DNA of 64,000 bases from Fen-1273 sp035516035 (lineage in GTDB: Bacteria; Bacteroidota; Ignavibacteria; UBA10030; UBA6906). The position numbers and the translations under genes are program-made. The notes beneath the pieces are model-generated. The model worked only from the letters and a program-made list of their open reading frames with translations, did not search any database and was not told the DNA's origin. The stretch spans positions 13,708-77,707 of the forward strand of contig DATJAS010000127.1 of NCBI GenBank assembly GCA_035516035.1, in the 5' to 3' direction. This document shows positions 1 through 8,833 of this stretch, piece by piece (position 1 is the first letter of the stretch; every line of letters starts with the position of its first letter).

Positions 1-1488
1 CTGAAGTTGGACAACCTCATCGTCGTCTACGACGACAACCACATCAGCATCGACGGGAGTACCTCGATCGCCTTCAGCGAGGACGTCGCGAAGCGGTTCG
101 AGGCCTACGGCTGGTTCGTGCAGACGGTGGGAGGGGACGGGAACGACATGCGCGCGTTCCGGAACGCCGTGGGGGCGGCAAAGAAGGAGCATGGCCGCCC
201 GTCGCTCATCAAGCTCAGGACGCACATCGGGTTCGGGAGCCCGCACAAGCAGGACACCGCGGAGGCGCACGGGCAGCCCCTGGGGGATGAAGAAATCGCC
301 CTCACCAAGAAGCGGTACGGATGGGACCCGGAGAAGAAATTCTACGTTCCCCCGGAAGTCGCAAGCTTCATGGGGGGACGGAAAGCGAAGGGGGAGGCGC
401 TCGAGAAGGAGTGGAACGACCTCTTCGCGCGGTATGCTTCCCGCTACCCGGCGGAGGCGGAAGAGTTTCGCAGGGCCGCCTCACGACAGCTCCCGGCCGA
501 CTGGGAGAAGACCTGGCGCGAATCGGTCCCCGCGTTTGACCCCGCATCCCCCATCGCGACACGCGAGGCGCAGGGAAAGCTCCTCGATCAGCTCATGCCG
601 AAGCTTCCGCTGGTGATCGGCGGCTCGGCGGACCTGACGCCGTCGAACAACACGCGGTTCAAGGGGGCCGTGGACTTCACCCCCGAGCACCTTGAGGGGC
701 GATACGTCCGCTACGGCGTGCGCGAGCACGCGATGGGCGCGGTCATGAACGGGATCGCGGTGAGCGACATGCTGATCCCGTACGGCGGCACGTTTTTCGT
801 CTTCAGCGATTACATGCGGCCGACTGTCCGCCTGGCGGCCCTGTCGAAATACCCGGTGATCTTCGATTACACGCACGACTCGATCGGCCTCGGGGAGGAC
901 GGCCCCACGCACCAGGCGGTCGAGCATCTGGCCGCACTCCGGGCGATGCCCGGCCTCGTCATGCTCCGTCCCTCGGACGCCACCGAGACCGTTGCGGCGT
1001 GGAAGTTCGCGCTCGAGCACCGTTCCGGACCCGTGGCGATCGCGCTCACGCGCCAGAAAGTCCCCGTGATCGACCGCTCAAAGTATCCCGCGGCCGACAA
1101 CCTCGCGAAAGGCGCGTACGTCCTCTCGGGCCCGCCCAAACCGGCGGTGATACTGATCGGGACGGGATCGGAGGTCTCTCTCGCGCTCGCTGCGGCGGGC
1201 GCGCTCACGGGCGCCGGGATCAGCGTCCGCGTGGTGAGCATGCCCTCGTGGGAGCTTTTCGAACAGCAGGACGCCGCGTACAGGGAGAGCGTCCTTCCCG
1301 CTGCGGTCAGGGCCCGCGTCGCCGTGGAGGCGGGGGTGCGCCTCGGATGGGACCGCTACATCGGCCCGCAGGGAGGATTCGTGGGGATGTCCTCCTACGG
1401 CGCCTCAGCGCCTGCCGAGGCGGCGTTCAAGGGGTTCGGCATCACCGCCGACGCGGTGATCGCCGCAGCGCGAAAGGCAATGCAATGA
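1..1488 (+). CDS. tkt: Transketolase, C-terminal three quarters (5' truncated by window edge)
   Basis: Thiamine-diphosphate enzyme of the non-oxidative pentose phosphate pathway, transferring two-carbon ketol units between sugar phosphates in the cytoplasm. The frame is open from base 1, so the true start lies upstream. About 495 residues are visible against a usual 650-700, so roughly the first quarter is missing. Visible landmarks are the cofactor/metal segment YDDNHISIDG at the very start, the pyrimidine-domain motif GLGEDGPTHQ with its conserved Glu, the REHAMG segment, and the C-terminal domain. The stop codon overlaps the next start (ATGA), which indicates translational coupling to rpiB. 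With rpiB and the transaldolase it forms a pentose-phosphate operon. Confidence 0.95.
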   Translation: MKLDNLIVVYDDNHISIDGSTSIAFSEDVAKRFEAYGWFVQTVGGDGNDMRAFRNAVGAAKKEHGRPSLIKLRTHIGFGSPHKQDTAEAHGQPLGDEEIALTKKRYGWDPEKKFYVPPEVASFMGGRKAKGEALEKEWNDLFARYASRYPAEAEEFRRAASRQLPADWEKTWRESVPAFDPASPIATREAQGKLLDQLMPKLPLVIGGSADLTPSNNTRFKGAVDFTPEHLEGRYVRYGVREHAMGAVMNGIAVSDMLIPYGGTFFVFSDYMRPTVRLAALSKYPVIFDYTHDSIGLGEDGPTHQAVEHLAALRAMPGLVMLRPSDATETVAAWKFALEHRSGPVAIALTRQKVPVIDRSKYPAADNLAKGAYVLSGPPKPAVILIGTGSEVSLALAAAGALTGAGISVRVVSMPSWELFEQQDAAYRESVLPAAVRARVAVEAGVRLGWDRYIGPQGGFVGMSSYGASAPAEAAFKGFGITADAVIAAARKAMQ

Positions 1489-1934
1489 CCGTCGCCCTTG
1501 CGGCTGACCATGCCGGGTACGACATGAAACAGCTCCTCGCCGCCGCACTCTCGGGCGACGGGCACACGATCATCGACCTGGGCACGAACAGCCGCGAGCC
1601 GGTCGACTACCCGGACTATGCCCTCGCCATCGGCGCTGCGATCAACGGGAGGAAGGCGGAGCGGGGGATCCTCGTGTGCGGGAGCGGTGTTGGCGCGTGT
1701 GTGGCGGCGAACAAGATCAGGGGCATCAGGGCGGGCACCTGCCACGACACGTATTCGGGCCACCAGGGGGTCGAACACGACGACATGAACGTCCTCTGCC
1801 TGGGCGCGCGCGTCATCGGCAGCGCTCCCGCGCTCGAGATCTGCAGGGCGTTCCTGGCGGCGCGCTTCTCCAACGAGGAGCGCCACGCCAGGCGCGTCGC
1901 GAAGACGCGGGCCATCGAACAGAACCAGGGGTAA
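1485..1934 (+). CDS. rpiB: Ribose 5-phosphate isomerase B
   Basis: Interconverts ribulose 5-phosphate and ribose 5-phosphate (LacA/RpiB family). The product is 149 residues, the normal size. It shows the N-terminal ALAADHAG motif with His9, the NSREPVDYPDYA segment, and the active-site loop GILVCGSGVG with Cys65, the usual proton-transfer Cys of RpiB. The C-terminal helix carries the common NEERHARRV pattern. The ATG at 1485 overlaps the transketolase stop by four bases and fits the family N-terminus exactly. The in-frame opening extends well upstream, but only as an antiphase overlap with transketolase. Confidence 0.95.
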   Translation: MTVALAADHAGYDMKQLLAAALSGDGHTIIDLGTNSREPVDYPDYALAIGAAINGRKAERGILVCGSGVGACVAANKIRGIRAGTCHDTYSGHQGVEHDDMNVLCLGARVIGSAPALEICRAFLAARFSNEERHARRVAKTRAIEQNQG

Positions 1935-1947
1935 CCGGGGAGCAACG

Positions 1948-3081
1948 ATGAACAAGGTGTTGAAGCTGATCAGCGATTTCGGGCAGAGCATCTGGTACGA
2001 CAATATCAGCCGCTCGCTCGTCACGAGCGGCGAGCTGCGCCGGCTGGTGGACGAGGGACTGCTGGGAATGACCTCCAACCCGACAATCTTCGACAAGGCC
2101 ATTACGGGGAGCACGGACTACGACGCCCAGCTCCGCGACGTCCTGAAATCGAAGCCGGGCATCGGCACCGCGGAGGTCATCCAGGCGCTGATGGTGAAGG
2201 ACATCCAGATGGCCGCCGATGTGCTGCGTCCCGTGTTCGACCGCACCGCCGGACTGGACGGCTACGTGAGCGTGGAGGTGACCCCCTCGAAAGCGCGCGA
2301 CACGGCGGCGACGATCGCCGAGGTGAGCCAGCTCGTGGGGATGATCGACAGGAAGAACCTGATGGTGAAGATCCCGGCGACCCGGGAGGGACTCCCGGCA
2401 ATCACGAAATCGATTGCCGAGGGGCACAACATCAACGTGACGCTCATCTTCTCCCTCAAGCGCTACAGGGAGGTGGCCGAGGCCTTCGTGGCCGGCATGG
2501 AGCAGCGCGTGAACGGGGGAAAGCCGATCGACCATATCGCGTCCGTGGCCAGCGTCTTCGTCAGCCGCATCGACACGCTCGTGGACGACCTTCTCAAGAA
2601 GCGGATCGAAGAGATTGAAGATCCCACCGCGTACGCGCGCCTGAGCGGGCTGCAGGGAAAGGTGGCGGTCGCGAACACGAAGATGATCTACCAGGCGTTC
2701 AGGGAGATCTTCGAGAGCCCCCGCTTCGCCCCGCTGAAGGCGAAGGGTGCGCGGGTGCAGCGGCCGCTCTGGGGGAGCACGGGAACGAAAAACCCGTCCT
2801 ACAGCGATCTGCTCTACGTCGAGACGTTGATCGGTCCCCACACCGTCAATACCGTTCCTCCCGCGACCTACGCCGCGATCATCGATCATTGCCGTCCCGC
2901 CTACTCGATCGAGAGCGATCTCGATGGGGCCCGCAGGGTGCTCCGCGACCTGGCCGCCTCGGGGATCGACATAGACGCGGTGACACGGAAGCTCGAGGAG
3001 GATGGGGTGGCCGCATTCGAGAAATCGTTCGACGGGCTCTACAAGAACCTCGAGGCCAAGAAAGCTCCGCTCGCCAGGTGA
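1948..3081 (+). CDS. tal: Transaldolase
   Basis: Transfers a dihydroxyacetone unit between sugar phosphates, completing the non-oxidative pentose phosphate set with the two upstream genes. The 377-residue protein has the length of the TalB-like subfamily found in actinobacteria and cyanobacteria. Landmarks are LGMTSNPTIFDKAI near residue 40, SVEVTPS near 108, the Schiff-base segment NLMVKIPAT with Lys141, and NVTLIFS near 168. A Shine-Dalgarno-like GGGGAGCA lies just before the ATG. Its stop overlaps the start of the exonuclease gene (GTGA), extending the coupled operon. Confidence 0.94.
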   Translation: MNKVLKLISDFGQSIWYDNISRSLVTSGELRRLVDEGLLGMTSNPTIFDKAITGSTDYDAQLRDVLKSKPGIGTAEVIQALMVKDIQMAADVLRPVFDRTAGLDGYVSVEVTPSKARDTAATIAEVSQLVGMIDRKNLMVKIPATREGLPAITKSIAEGHNINVTLIFSLKRYREVAEAFVAGMEQRVNGGKPIDHIASVASVFVSRIDTLVDDLLKKRIEEIEDPTAYARLSGLQGKVAVANTKMIYQAFREIFESPRFAPLKAKGARVQRPLWGSTGTKNPSYSDLLYVETLIGPHTVNTVPPATYAAIIDHCRPAYSIESDLDGARRVLRDLAASGIDIDAVTRKLEEDGVAAFEKSFDGLYKNLEAKKAPLAR

Positions 3082-3848
3082 CCATCGCCACATGGAACGT
3101 CAACGGCATCCGCGCCCGGGCCCCCGCATTTGAGCGGTGGGTCCTTGCCCACCGGCCCGACGTCCTCTGCCTGCAGGAAATCAAGGCTCATCCCGACCAG
3201 ATCCCCGAGCCGCTCAGGGAGCTCAGGGGATACGTCTCCCGCTGGCACGGGGCGCGCGGGGGTTACAGCGGGGTCAGCATCCACGTCCGCGAGGAGTTCG
3301 GCACTGCCGCATTCGACGTCCCCTGGTTCGACGAGGAGACCCGTGCACTCCAGGCGCAGGTCGGCGGTTTCACCGTCGTGAATGTCTACACCCCCCTCGG
3401 GCAGAAGAGCTACGAGCAGAAGATCGAGTTTCTCCGCTCGCTCGTCCGGTATGTCGACGCGCTCACGGCGGAGGGGGAACAGGTGATCCTCTGCGGCGAC
3501 CTCAACGTGGCGCACCGTGACGCTGACGTCCATCCCGAGATGTACGTCGAGGACATGCTCTGCACGCGCGCGGAAGAGCGCGCGATGATCGACGCGCTCC
3601 ACGCGCTGGGGATGCGGGATCTCTTCCGCGTCCACCATCCGGACGACACGCGGGCCTATTCCTGGTGGCCCTACTGGGGCGGGGCCAGGGGACGAAACGT
3701 CGGATGGCGGATCGACTACATCATGGTCCCCGAGGCGGTTGCGCGCGCGTCCACGGGATGCTGGATACAGAAAGAGGAGGCCAGCTCGGATCACTCCCCG
3801 GTGATCGGCGATCTCCGCCCGCCCGGCGGGACTGGAGGCAGGCGATGA
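3078..3848 (+). CDS. xth: Exodeoxyribonuclease III / AP endonuclease (Xth family)
   Basis: Metal-dependent nuclease of the exonuclease-endonuclease-phosphatase fold, which cleaves at abasic sites and trims 3' ends in base excision repair. At 256 residues it has the normal length. All expected motifs are present: ATWNVNGIRAR, LCLQEIKA with the metal-binding Glu, YTPLG, GDLNVAH, a Trp-rich WWPYWGG recognition loop, RIDYI and the C-terminal SSDHSPV catalytic pair. I chose the GTG at 3078, overlapping the transaldolase stop, because the family motif begins two residues later. Its placement in a sugar-phosphate operon looks like co-expression rather than pathway logic. Confidence 0.94.
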   Translation: MTIATWNVNGIRARAPAFERWVLAHRPDVLCLQEIKAHPDQIPEPLRELRGYVSRWHGARGGYSGVSIHVREEFGTAAFDVPWFDEETRALQAQVGGFTVVNVYTPLGQKSYEQKIEFLRSLVRYVDALTAEGEQVILCGDLNVAHRDADVHPEMYVEDMLCTRAEERAMIDALHALGMRDLFRVHHPDDTRAYSWWPYWGGARGRNVGWRIDYIMVPEAVARASTGCWIQKEEASSDHSPVIGDLRPPGGTGGRR

Positions 3849-4258
3849 GCGGAGAGCGGGACGACCTCCTTGAGTTCTTCTACTTCGGGTTCCACCGTAC
3901 GCTTGTACGCTTCCGTCGGCTCACCGTCCAGGGGTGGGGGGCGGCCGCGCTCGGCGTGGTGGGCCTGGCCTTTGCGTGGGGGAGGGGCGAAGGGCTCATT
4001 GCGTTTGCGGTCGCCGCGGGGGCTCTCGTGGCGGGACTCGCGCTCGTGCAGCAGGCCGTTGCGGCGCTCGACCAGTACGTGCGCATTCCGTACCCGCGGC
4101 CCGGACCCGGCGCGGCGCCCGAAACGCTTGCCGCGGCCGTGGAGGAGAGCGCCCGCCTGATGGGAGAAATCGAACGGGGAGGCTGGCAGGACGCCTTTGC
4201 CGCGATCGCCGTGCTCGAAACCATGGCCGTGCGGTTCGGGCTTCCCCCGGTTCCGTAG
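3845..4258 (+). CDS. Small membrane protein of unknown function
   Basis: A 137-residue protein with no recognisable family. It has an aromatic and basic N-terminus (FFYFGFHRTLVRFRR), two hydrophobic segments at about residues 30-46 and 50-75 separated by a charged GRGEG turn, and a soluble C-terminal tail of about 60 residues. The likely topology is two helices with both ends on the same side of the inner membrane. The ATG overlaps the stop of the exonuclease gene (ATGA), so it is translationally coupled. The function is unknown. Confidence 0.75.
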   Translation: MSGERDDLLEFFYFGFHRTLVRFRRLTVQGWGAAALGVVGLAFAWGRGEGLIAFAVAAGALVAGLALVQQAVAALDQYVRIPYPRPGPGAAPETLAAAVEESARLMGEIERGGWQDAFAAIAVLETMAVRFGLPPVP

Positions 4259-4294
4259 TGCGCGGGAGACATTCACTAACGGAGGGATTGCATC

Positions 4295-4648
4295 ATGGGC
4301 AGCCGGGTGGAAGAGTTCAACGAGTTCCGCTCGAAGATGAACAAGCGGATTCTCGATGTCGATAACCGCGCGATCAAGCGGTTCTTCGGCGTCGACACGC
4401 TCACGTACGAGCCCGGCGCGCTCGACGCGAAAACCAAGGAGATGCTCGGCCTCGTGGCCTCGATGGTCCTTCGCTGCGACGATTGCATCTCGTACCACGT
4501 CCAGCAGTGCAAGCAGGAGGGAGTGACGGATCCCGAGATGTACGATATCTTCAGCGTCGCGCTCGTCGTCGGGGGATCGATCGTTGTCCCGCACCTGCGC
4601 AGGGCCGTCGCCTTCCTGGATGAGCTGAGCGAGCGGAGCGCGCGGTGA
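4295..4648 (+). CDS. Carboxymuconolactone decarboxylase / AhpD-like protein
   Basis: A 117-residue all-helical protein of the CMD family. It carries the redox-type signature CDDCISYH (Cys61, Cys64, His68), followed by a GGSIVVPHLRRA helix. Family members with this CxxC...H motif act as small peroxidase-type or disulfide-relay proteins; members without it are decarboxylases, so a thiol-redox role is more likely here. A strong GGAGGG ribosome-binding site precedes the ATG. The stop overlaps the next gene's GTG start. The substrate cannot be inferred. Confidence 0.85.
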   Translation: MGSRVEEFNEFRSKMNKRILDVDNRAIKRFFGVDTLTYEPGALDAKTKEMLGLVASMVLRCDDCISYHVQQCKQEGVTDPEMYDIFSVALVVGGSIVVPHLRRAVAFLDELSERSAR

Positions 4649-5304
4649 CGCGTCGCATCCCCTCCTCGCTGGCATGGGTGGCCGTCTTTGCGGCTGCCTT
4701 TGCGCTTGTCGAGGCAAGCGTGGTGATCTATCTCCGCGCGCTCTACTACCCCGGGGGATTTGCGTTTCCCCTGCGCGATCTCCCGCCGGGTTTCCTGCGG
4801 CTTGAGGTCGCCCGCGAAGCGGCGACGCTCCTCATGCTCCTGGCCGTGGGAGCGATTGCCGGTCAGAAGCCCTGGGAGAGGTTCGGGTATTTCATTTTCG
4901 CGTTCGGGGCGTGGGACCTCCTTTTCTATTTCTGGCTCCTGGTGACGACGGGGTGGCCCGGCTCCCTCTTCGAGTGGGATATACTCTTCCTGATCCCGGT
5001 GCCCTGGATCGGCCCCGTGATCGCCCCCGTCCTGGTCTCGCTCCTGATGATCGCCTGCGGGGGGATCATCGCCATCCGGGGAGCGGCGGGGATGGGTTTT
5101 CGCCCGGGACTCATCTCCTGGTCGCTCGGGTGTGCGGCAACGATCCTCGTCCTCTGGTCGTTCGTGGCGGACACCGATGCCGGGTTCCGGGGATCGCTGC
5201 CCGCCGCGTATCATTATGAGCTTCTTGTTCTCGGGCTCCTCGCGTACATCGCCGGGTTCGTTCTCGCGTGCCGTACTTCCCCGGCGGACGCCGGCGCCCG
5301 CTGA
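4645..5304 (+). CDS. Multi-pass membrane protein of unknown function
   Basis: A 219-residue hydrophobic protein with about six transmembrane segments: near residues 8-30, 55-73, 80-100, 115-140, 150-172 and 190-212. The GTG start at 4645 overlaps the preceding stop (GTGA), and no better start exists. It resembles small conserved inner-membrane proteins with no assigned role. It is the last gene of the coupled run that begins with transketolase. Confidence 0.75.
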   Translation: MTRRIPSSLAWVAVFAAAFALVEASVVIYLRALYYPGGFAFPLRDLPPGFLRLEVAREAATLLMLLAVGAIAGQKPWERFGYFIFAFGAWDLLFYFWLLVTTGWPGSLFEWDILFLIPVPWIGPVIAPVLVSLLMIACGGIIAIRGAAGMGFRPGLISWSLGCAATILVLWSFVADTDAGFRGSLPAAYHYELLVLGLLAYIAGFVLACRTSPADAGAR

Positions 5305-5337
5305 TCCTCACCCGTTCATTCCCTGACTGGAGTTACC

Positions 5338-6831
5338 ATGAGCATCACGGATGCTCTCCCACGCTTATCATTGCGAGCGATGCCGGAGGCGTCGCGAAGC
5401 AATCTGGCAAATCTGCTTTTCCTTCTGCTTCTCTTCTCCGTCGCCTCTGCACTCGCGCAATCCCCCGACGGACCCTGGCTCGGCGAGATCCGCGTAATGG
5501 GCACGGAGCTGGGCATCATGGTGACGTTCGCATCGAAGGGAGATTCAGTCTCGGCCACGATCGATATCCCCCAGCAGATGGCGCTGGGGCTCGCGCTGAA
5601 GAACGTGTCGTGGAAGCCGCCGAAGGCCCACTTTGAGCTTCCGGCGGGGCCCGGGCTTGCGGTCTTTGACGGGAAGGTTGCCGGGGACAGCGTGACAGGC
5701 ATGTTTACACAGGCCGGCATTATCGGGACGTTCCGGCTCGAGAAGGGAAAAACTGCCGGCCAGGCGGTGAAAACGCCGGCGCCCGAACCGGAGCCGCCTC
5801 CGTACGGCGAGGAGAACATCACGTATCAGTCAGGGGGTGTCACAATCGCGGGGACACTCACCGTGCCTCGAGGGAAGGGGACCCATCCGGCCGCTGTCCT
5901 CATCACGGGGAGCGGCGCCCATAACCGCGACGAAGAGCTCTTCAACTTCAGGCCGTTTCGTGTGATTGCGGATTACCTGACCCGACGGGGCATTGCGGTG
6001 CTCCGGTGCGACGACAGGGGTGTCGGGGGATCGGGGGGGAACAAGTCGGCATGCACGAGCACCGACCGCGCCCTGGACGTGCTTGCCGGGGTGAAGTTCC
6101 TGGAGGGGAGGGGAGACATCGACCCGAGGCGCATTGGCCTCATCGGGCACAGTGAAGGGGGGATCATCGCTCCCGTCGCCGCGGCGGAATCACGCGACGT
6201 CGCGTTCATCGTCCTGATGGCCGGGCCGTCGATCACGGGGGCGAGGCTCATCATGTATCAGATTGAATCGCAGATGCGCTTTGACGGCGCACCGGACGAA
6301 GAGATGCGCAACGAGCTCCACCGGCAGGAGCGGGTATTCAACTGCGTCCGCGCGGATACCGGCTGGGAGGGACTTTCAGAGCTTCTCATGCAGGATGCCG
6401 CCGAAAGGATCGCGGCGCTGCCGCGCGAACAGAGGGAGGGGATTGCTGACTCCGCGGCCTTCGTGAAGGCGAACGGGGAGGCGAGGCTCGCGGGCGTACG
6501 CACGCCCTGGTTCAGGCACTTTATCGATTTCGATCCCGCCCCGGCGCTCTCGGCCGTCCGGTGTCCCGTGCTTGCCGTATTCGGCGAGCTGGATCAGCAG
6601 GTTCCGGTTGCGCTCAACGTGGAGCCGATGGAAGCCGCTCTGAAGAGGGGATCGACGAAGGACTGGAAGATCCAGGTGATCCCGAAGGCAAACCACCTGT
6701 TCATTCCGGCGAAGACTGGCGCCCCCGCGGAATACCCGTCGCTCGAAAAGACGTTCGCCCCCGGGTTTCTCGACCTGGTCGGCGGCTGGATTACGAAGAG
6801 GGTAGCTGTTCCCGGCGGCGCGCGGGAATGA
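5338..6831 (+). CDS. Secreted alpha/beta hydrolase with N-terminal accessory domain
   Basis: A 497-residue probable periplasmic serine hydrolase. After a signal segment (LLFLLLLFSVASALAQ, about residues 24-40) comes a roughly 100-residue beta-rich domain of the kind often placed before such hydrolases, then an alpha/beta hydrolase domain. The nucleophile is Ser272 in GHSEGG, the acid is probably Asp419 in FGELDQQ, and the base is His453. A GGAG site precedes the ATG. The first 22 codons contain a complete copy of the dispersed repeat (5368-5405), so the residues before the hydrophobic core are repeat-encoded. The 3' end overlaps the convergent HTH gene by 41 bases. The substrate (ester or peptide) is unknown. 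Confidence 0.88.
   Translation: MSITDALPRLSLRAMPEASRSNLANLLFLLLLFSVASALAQSPDGPWLGEIRVMGTELGIMVTFASKGDSVSATIDIPQQMALGLALKNVSWKPPKAHFELPAGPGLAVFDGKVAGDSVTGMFTQAGIIGTFRLEKGKTAGQAVKTPAPEPEPPPYGEENITYQSGGVTIAGTLTVPRGKGTHPAAVLITGSGAHNRDEELFNFRPFRVIADYLTRRGIAVLRCDDRGVGGSGGNKSACTSTDRALDVLAGVKFLEGRGDIDPRRIGLIGHSEGGIIAPVAAAESRDVAFIVLMAGPSITGARLIMYQIESQMRFDGAPDEEMRNELHRQERVFNCVRADTGWEGLSELLMQDAAERIAALPREQREGIADSAAFVKANGEARLAGVRTPWFRHFIDFDPAPALSAVRCPVLAVFGELDQQVPVALNVEPMEAALKRGSTKDWKIQVIPKANHLFIPAKTGAPAEYPSLEKTFAPGFLDLVGGWITKRVAVPGGARE
5368..5405 (+). repeat. Dispersed repeat copy, inside a coding region
   Basis: Complete copy running from TCATTGCGAG to CGAAGCAATCT. It lies within codons 11-23 of the alpha/beta hydrolase and is read in frame without a stop. 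Confidence 0.85.
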
Positions 6832-7369
6832 CCGCGCCGGGGCCGATGCGGTGATGGTTGGCGGCGCCGGAGGGAGTGAGGTACATCGCTGCCAGCTCCC
6901 CGCGGATACCCATGCGGTGATCAAGACGGAACGGGCCTTTTCCCTGGGCCGATCCCTGCGGGAAGCACTCCCTGAACCAGTCTTCACCCACGCAGTAGAG
7001 GTTGCACAGGTGCCAGAGCACGCCCGGCTTCGGCACGCACTGGTTTTTCTCCCACCTCTCGACGCCCACCCACGTGTAGCCGATCATTGACGCGACTTCC
7101 TTGAGCGTATATCCCGCGGAAATCCGCGCGGCTCTCAGCCGGTCGCCGAATGTCCGGACATGAGCCCTCTCGTCGATAATGCTGTCCACGGCCTTTTCGA
7201 TCTCGAGCGCTTTGGCGCTTGAAAGTATCGTCCTGTAGTGGACGATCTGCCACGCATATTGCCGCGACACGCCCAGCCGTTGCGCCAGGTACGAGAGCGT
7301 TATTCCCCACGGCTTCATCTTCTTCTGTATCCTCTGAACGATCTCGTCGACCTCCGGCACTCGCCTCAT
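6791..7369 (-). CDS. Double helix-turn-helix transcriptional regulator (XRE-like)
   Basis: A 192-residue DNA-binding protein with two HTH units: one near residues 15-40 (LSYLAQRLGVSRQYAWQIV) and a second XRE-type unit near 75-115 (LRAARISAGYTLKEVASMIG, then ERWEKNQCVP). It is clearly paralogous to the protein at 30675-31331 over about 120 residues. The Shine-Dalgarno AAGGAG suits either a GTG at 7375 (spacing 5) or the ATG at 7369 (spacing 11); I use the ATG. The target is unknown, but the gene is divergent from the pilin-like cassette and could regulate it. The 3' end overlaps the hydrolase gene by 41 bases on the other strand. Confidence 0.82.
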   Translation of the reverse strand: MRRVPEVDEIVQRIQKKMKPWGITLSYLAQRLGVSRQYAWQIVHYRTILSSAKALEIEKAVDSIIDERAHVRTFGDRLRAARISAGYTLKEVASMIGYTWVGVERWEKNQCVPKPGVLWHLCNLYCVGEDWFRECFPQGSAQGKGPFRLDHRMGIRGELAAMYLTPSGAANHHRIGPGAVIPARRREQLPSS

Positions 7370-7582
7370 GACCACCGTCACTCCTTCTCGCCCACAAATG
7401 TGTTTTCTTAACGTCCCGTATTAGTTATACGCATGTTCTTTGGAAAAGTTGGAAGAGGTAAAACCTTCCCGATTGCCGCCTCCGGGGGTTAATCTGACGT
7501 TGTACTTTCTACAAACCTGTCCCCCGACTGTGTAGCATGTCTGGAAAAAGGGAATTTCTGCGCTTCCCAGCGCGGTAATCGG

Positions 7583-7598
7583 TGGTATGCTATTTGCA
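7583..7598 (+). promoter_or_regulatory. Candidate sigma-54 (RpoN) promoter of the pilin-like cassette
   Basis: TGGTATGCTATTTGCA matches the -24/-12 pattern TGGCACG-N4-TTGCA in its key positions, with GG (7584-7585) and GC (7596-7597) separated by exactly ten bases. Transcription would start near 7609, about 46 bases before the ATG at 7655. RpoN control of pilin genes is common in Proteobacteria. Confidence 0.55.
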
Positions 7599-7654
7599 CT
7601 TAGCCAAGTGCGGAATAAGAGTCGGACACGAAAAATGTGACAACGGGGTAGCCA

Positions 7655-8173
7655 ATGGGACTCGGACAGACGATGATGACGGTCCTCGCGATGGGGATGC
7701 TCGCGACCGTGATGCTCACCGTCAACACGAACACGCAGGACAGCAACAATGCCGTCCAGATCTCCCAGTATCGGATCATGGCGGCGTCTCTGGCGACGTC
7801 GACGATCCAGCGCGCGACCGGCCTGGCGTTCGATCAGTCCACTGTCTCCAATAACGACACTTCACTCTCTCAGCTCACCGTGTCGCTGGGCCGGGAAACG
7901 GGCGAGGTGGACACGCTCGAGAACACGTTTAACGATTTCGACGACTACAACAACTGGCACAAATGGGTCAGGGGAGACACGGTCTTCTTCCGCTCCGCGG
8001 ACTTCTATGTCTGGGCGAAGGTCGACTACGTGATAATTTCGGGAAACGCCATCATCACGTCTCCCGGGGGCGCGCCGACGTACAGCAAGCGCATGCAGGT
8101 GTGGGTGGCAAGTCCGTATATGACGGATACGATCTCTGCGTCCACCATCTACAGTTACTGGTACTTCCGGTAA
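7655..8173 (+). CDS. Pilin-like surface protein 1 (N-terminal hydrophobic helix)
   Basis: A 172-residue protein with a very short polar N-terminus (MGLGQ) followed by a hydrophobic helix to about residue 23, then an extended helix and a beta-rich, aromatic C-terminal half. This is the outline of a type IV pilin or pseudopilin, but the canonical G-FTLIE cleavage motif and Glu5 are not obvious, so prepilin-peptidase processing is uncertain. It is first of three co-directional genes of similar design, spaced by 18 and 9 bases, behind a sigma-54-type promoter. No close family is recognised. A TadE/TadG-like envelope protein is an alternative. Confidence 0.65.
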   Translation: MGLGQTMMTVLAMGMLATVMLTVNTNTQDSNNAVQISQYRIMAASLATSTIQRATGLAFDQSTVSNNDTSLSQLTVSLGRETGEVDTLENTFNDFDDYNNWHKWVRGDTVFFRSADFYVWAKVDYVIISGNAIITSPGGAPTYSKRMQVWVASPYMTDTISASTIYSYWYFR

Positions 8174-8191
8174 GCACGGGGAGGCGCGGCA

Positions 8192-8824
8192 ATGCAGACA
8201 GTGATTGATCTCATCGCGTCCACCGTCATCTTCGGCTGGCTGTTCCTCATCGGCCTGACGACGAAGACGGCGAACAACGAGGATTTCCAGACGAATCAGG
8301 GAGAGCTCCTCTGCCAGGAAAACCTCGTCGAGGTGACGAAGCTCCTGGAATACGATTTTCGGAAGATCGGCTACTGCAAGGAGCCCGACAAGCTTCCCGA
8401 CCCGACGCTCGCATTTCTGCTCGCCGATTCGACGAGAATCAAGTTCCTTACGGACCTGGACCTCGACGGGACGGGTCCCGACGGCAATCTCGATTCGCTC
8501 TACTACTACCTCGGCCCGGCCGGGACGATGCCGAACAATCCGAACACCTGCATCCTCTACCGCGTGGTGAACAACCAGCCGGCGGCCGGCTCGAACCTCG
8601 GTGTGACCAGTTTCAAGTTGACGTACTACGATCAGAACAACAACGTGATTGCGACGCCCGTCCCCCAGGCGCTGTTGAAAACGATCTTCTCGGTGCAGAT
8701 TTCGCTCAGTGTGCAGAACGTCGTGGCGAGCGCGCTCCAGGCGACCGCGCCGATCAACCAGCAGTTTCAGACCGCCTTCTACATGCAGCGGCGGCTTGCA
8801 GTGGTCAACTATCTGAATCGATAG
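8192..8824 (+). CDS. Pilin-like protein 2 (PilW-type architecture)
   Basis: A 210-residue protein with an N-terminal hydrophobic segment at about residues 3-23, then a helix with conserved-looking ENLVEVTKLLEYDFRKIGY. That pattern is common in minor pilins of the PilW/PulJ type, where the helix after the membrane segment reads roughly ...LxxDLRxAGY. The C-terminal part is beta-rich and contains two Cys residues that could form a disulfide. It starts 18 bases after the preceding gene and is probably a minor component of the same surface structure. Confidence 0.65.
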   Translation: MQTVIDLIASTVIFGWLFLIGLTTKTANNEDFQTNQGELLCQENLVEVTKLLEYDFRKIGYCKEPDKLPDPTLAFLLADSTRIKFLTDLDLDGTGPDGNLDSLYYYLGPAGTMPNNPNTCILYRVVNNQPAAGSNLGVTSFKLTYYDQNNNVIATPVPQALLKTIFSVQISLSVQNVVASALQATAPINQQFQTAFYMQRRLAVVNYLNR

Positions 8825-8833
8825 GGGGGAGTC

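Noticed and set aside
6791..6831. The 41-base convergent overlap of the hydrolase and HTH genes as a sign of a frameshift
   Set aside because: Both proteins reach natural ends with plausible tails; short tail-to-tail overlaps of this size occur in compact genomes.
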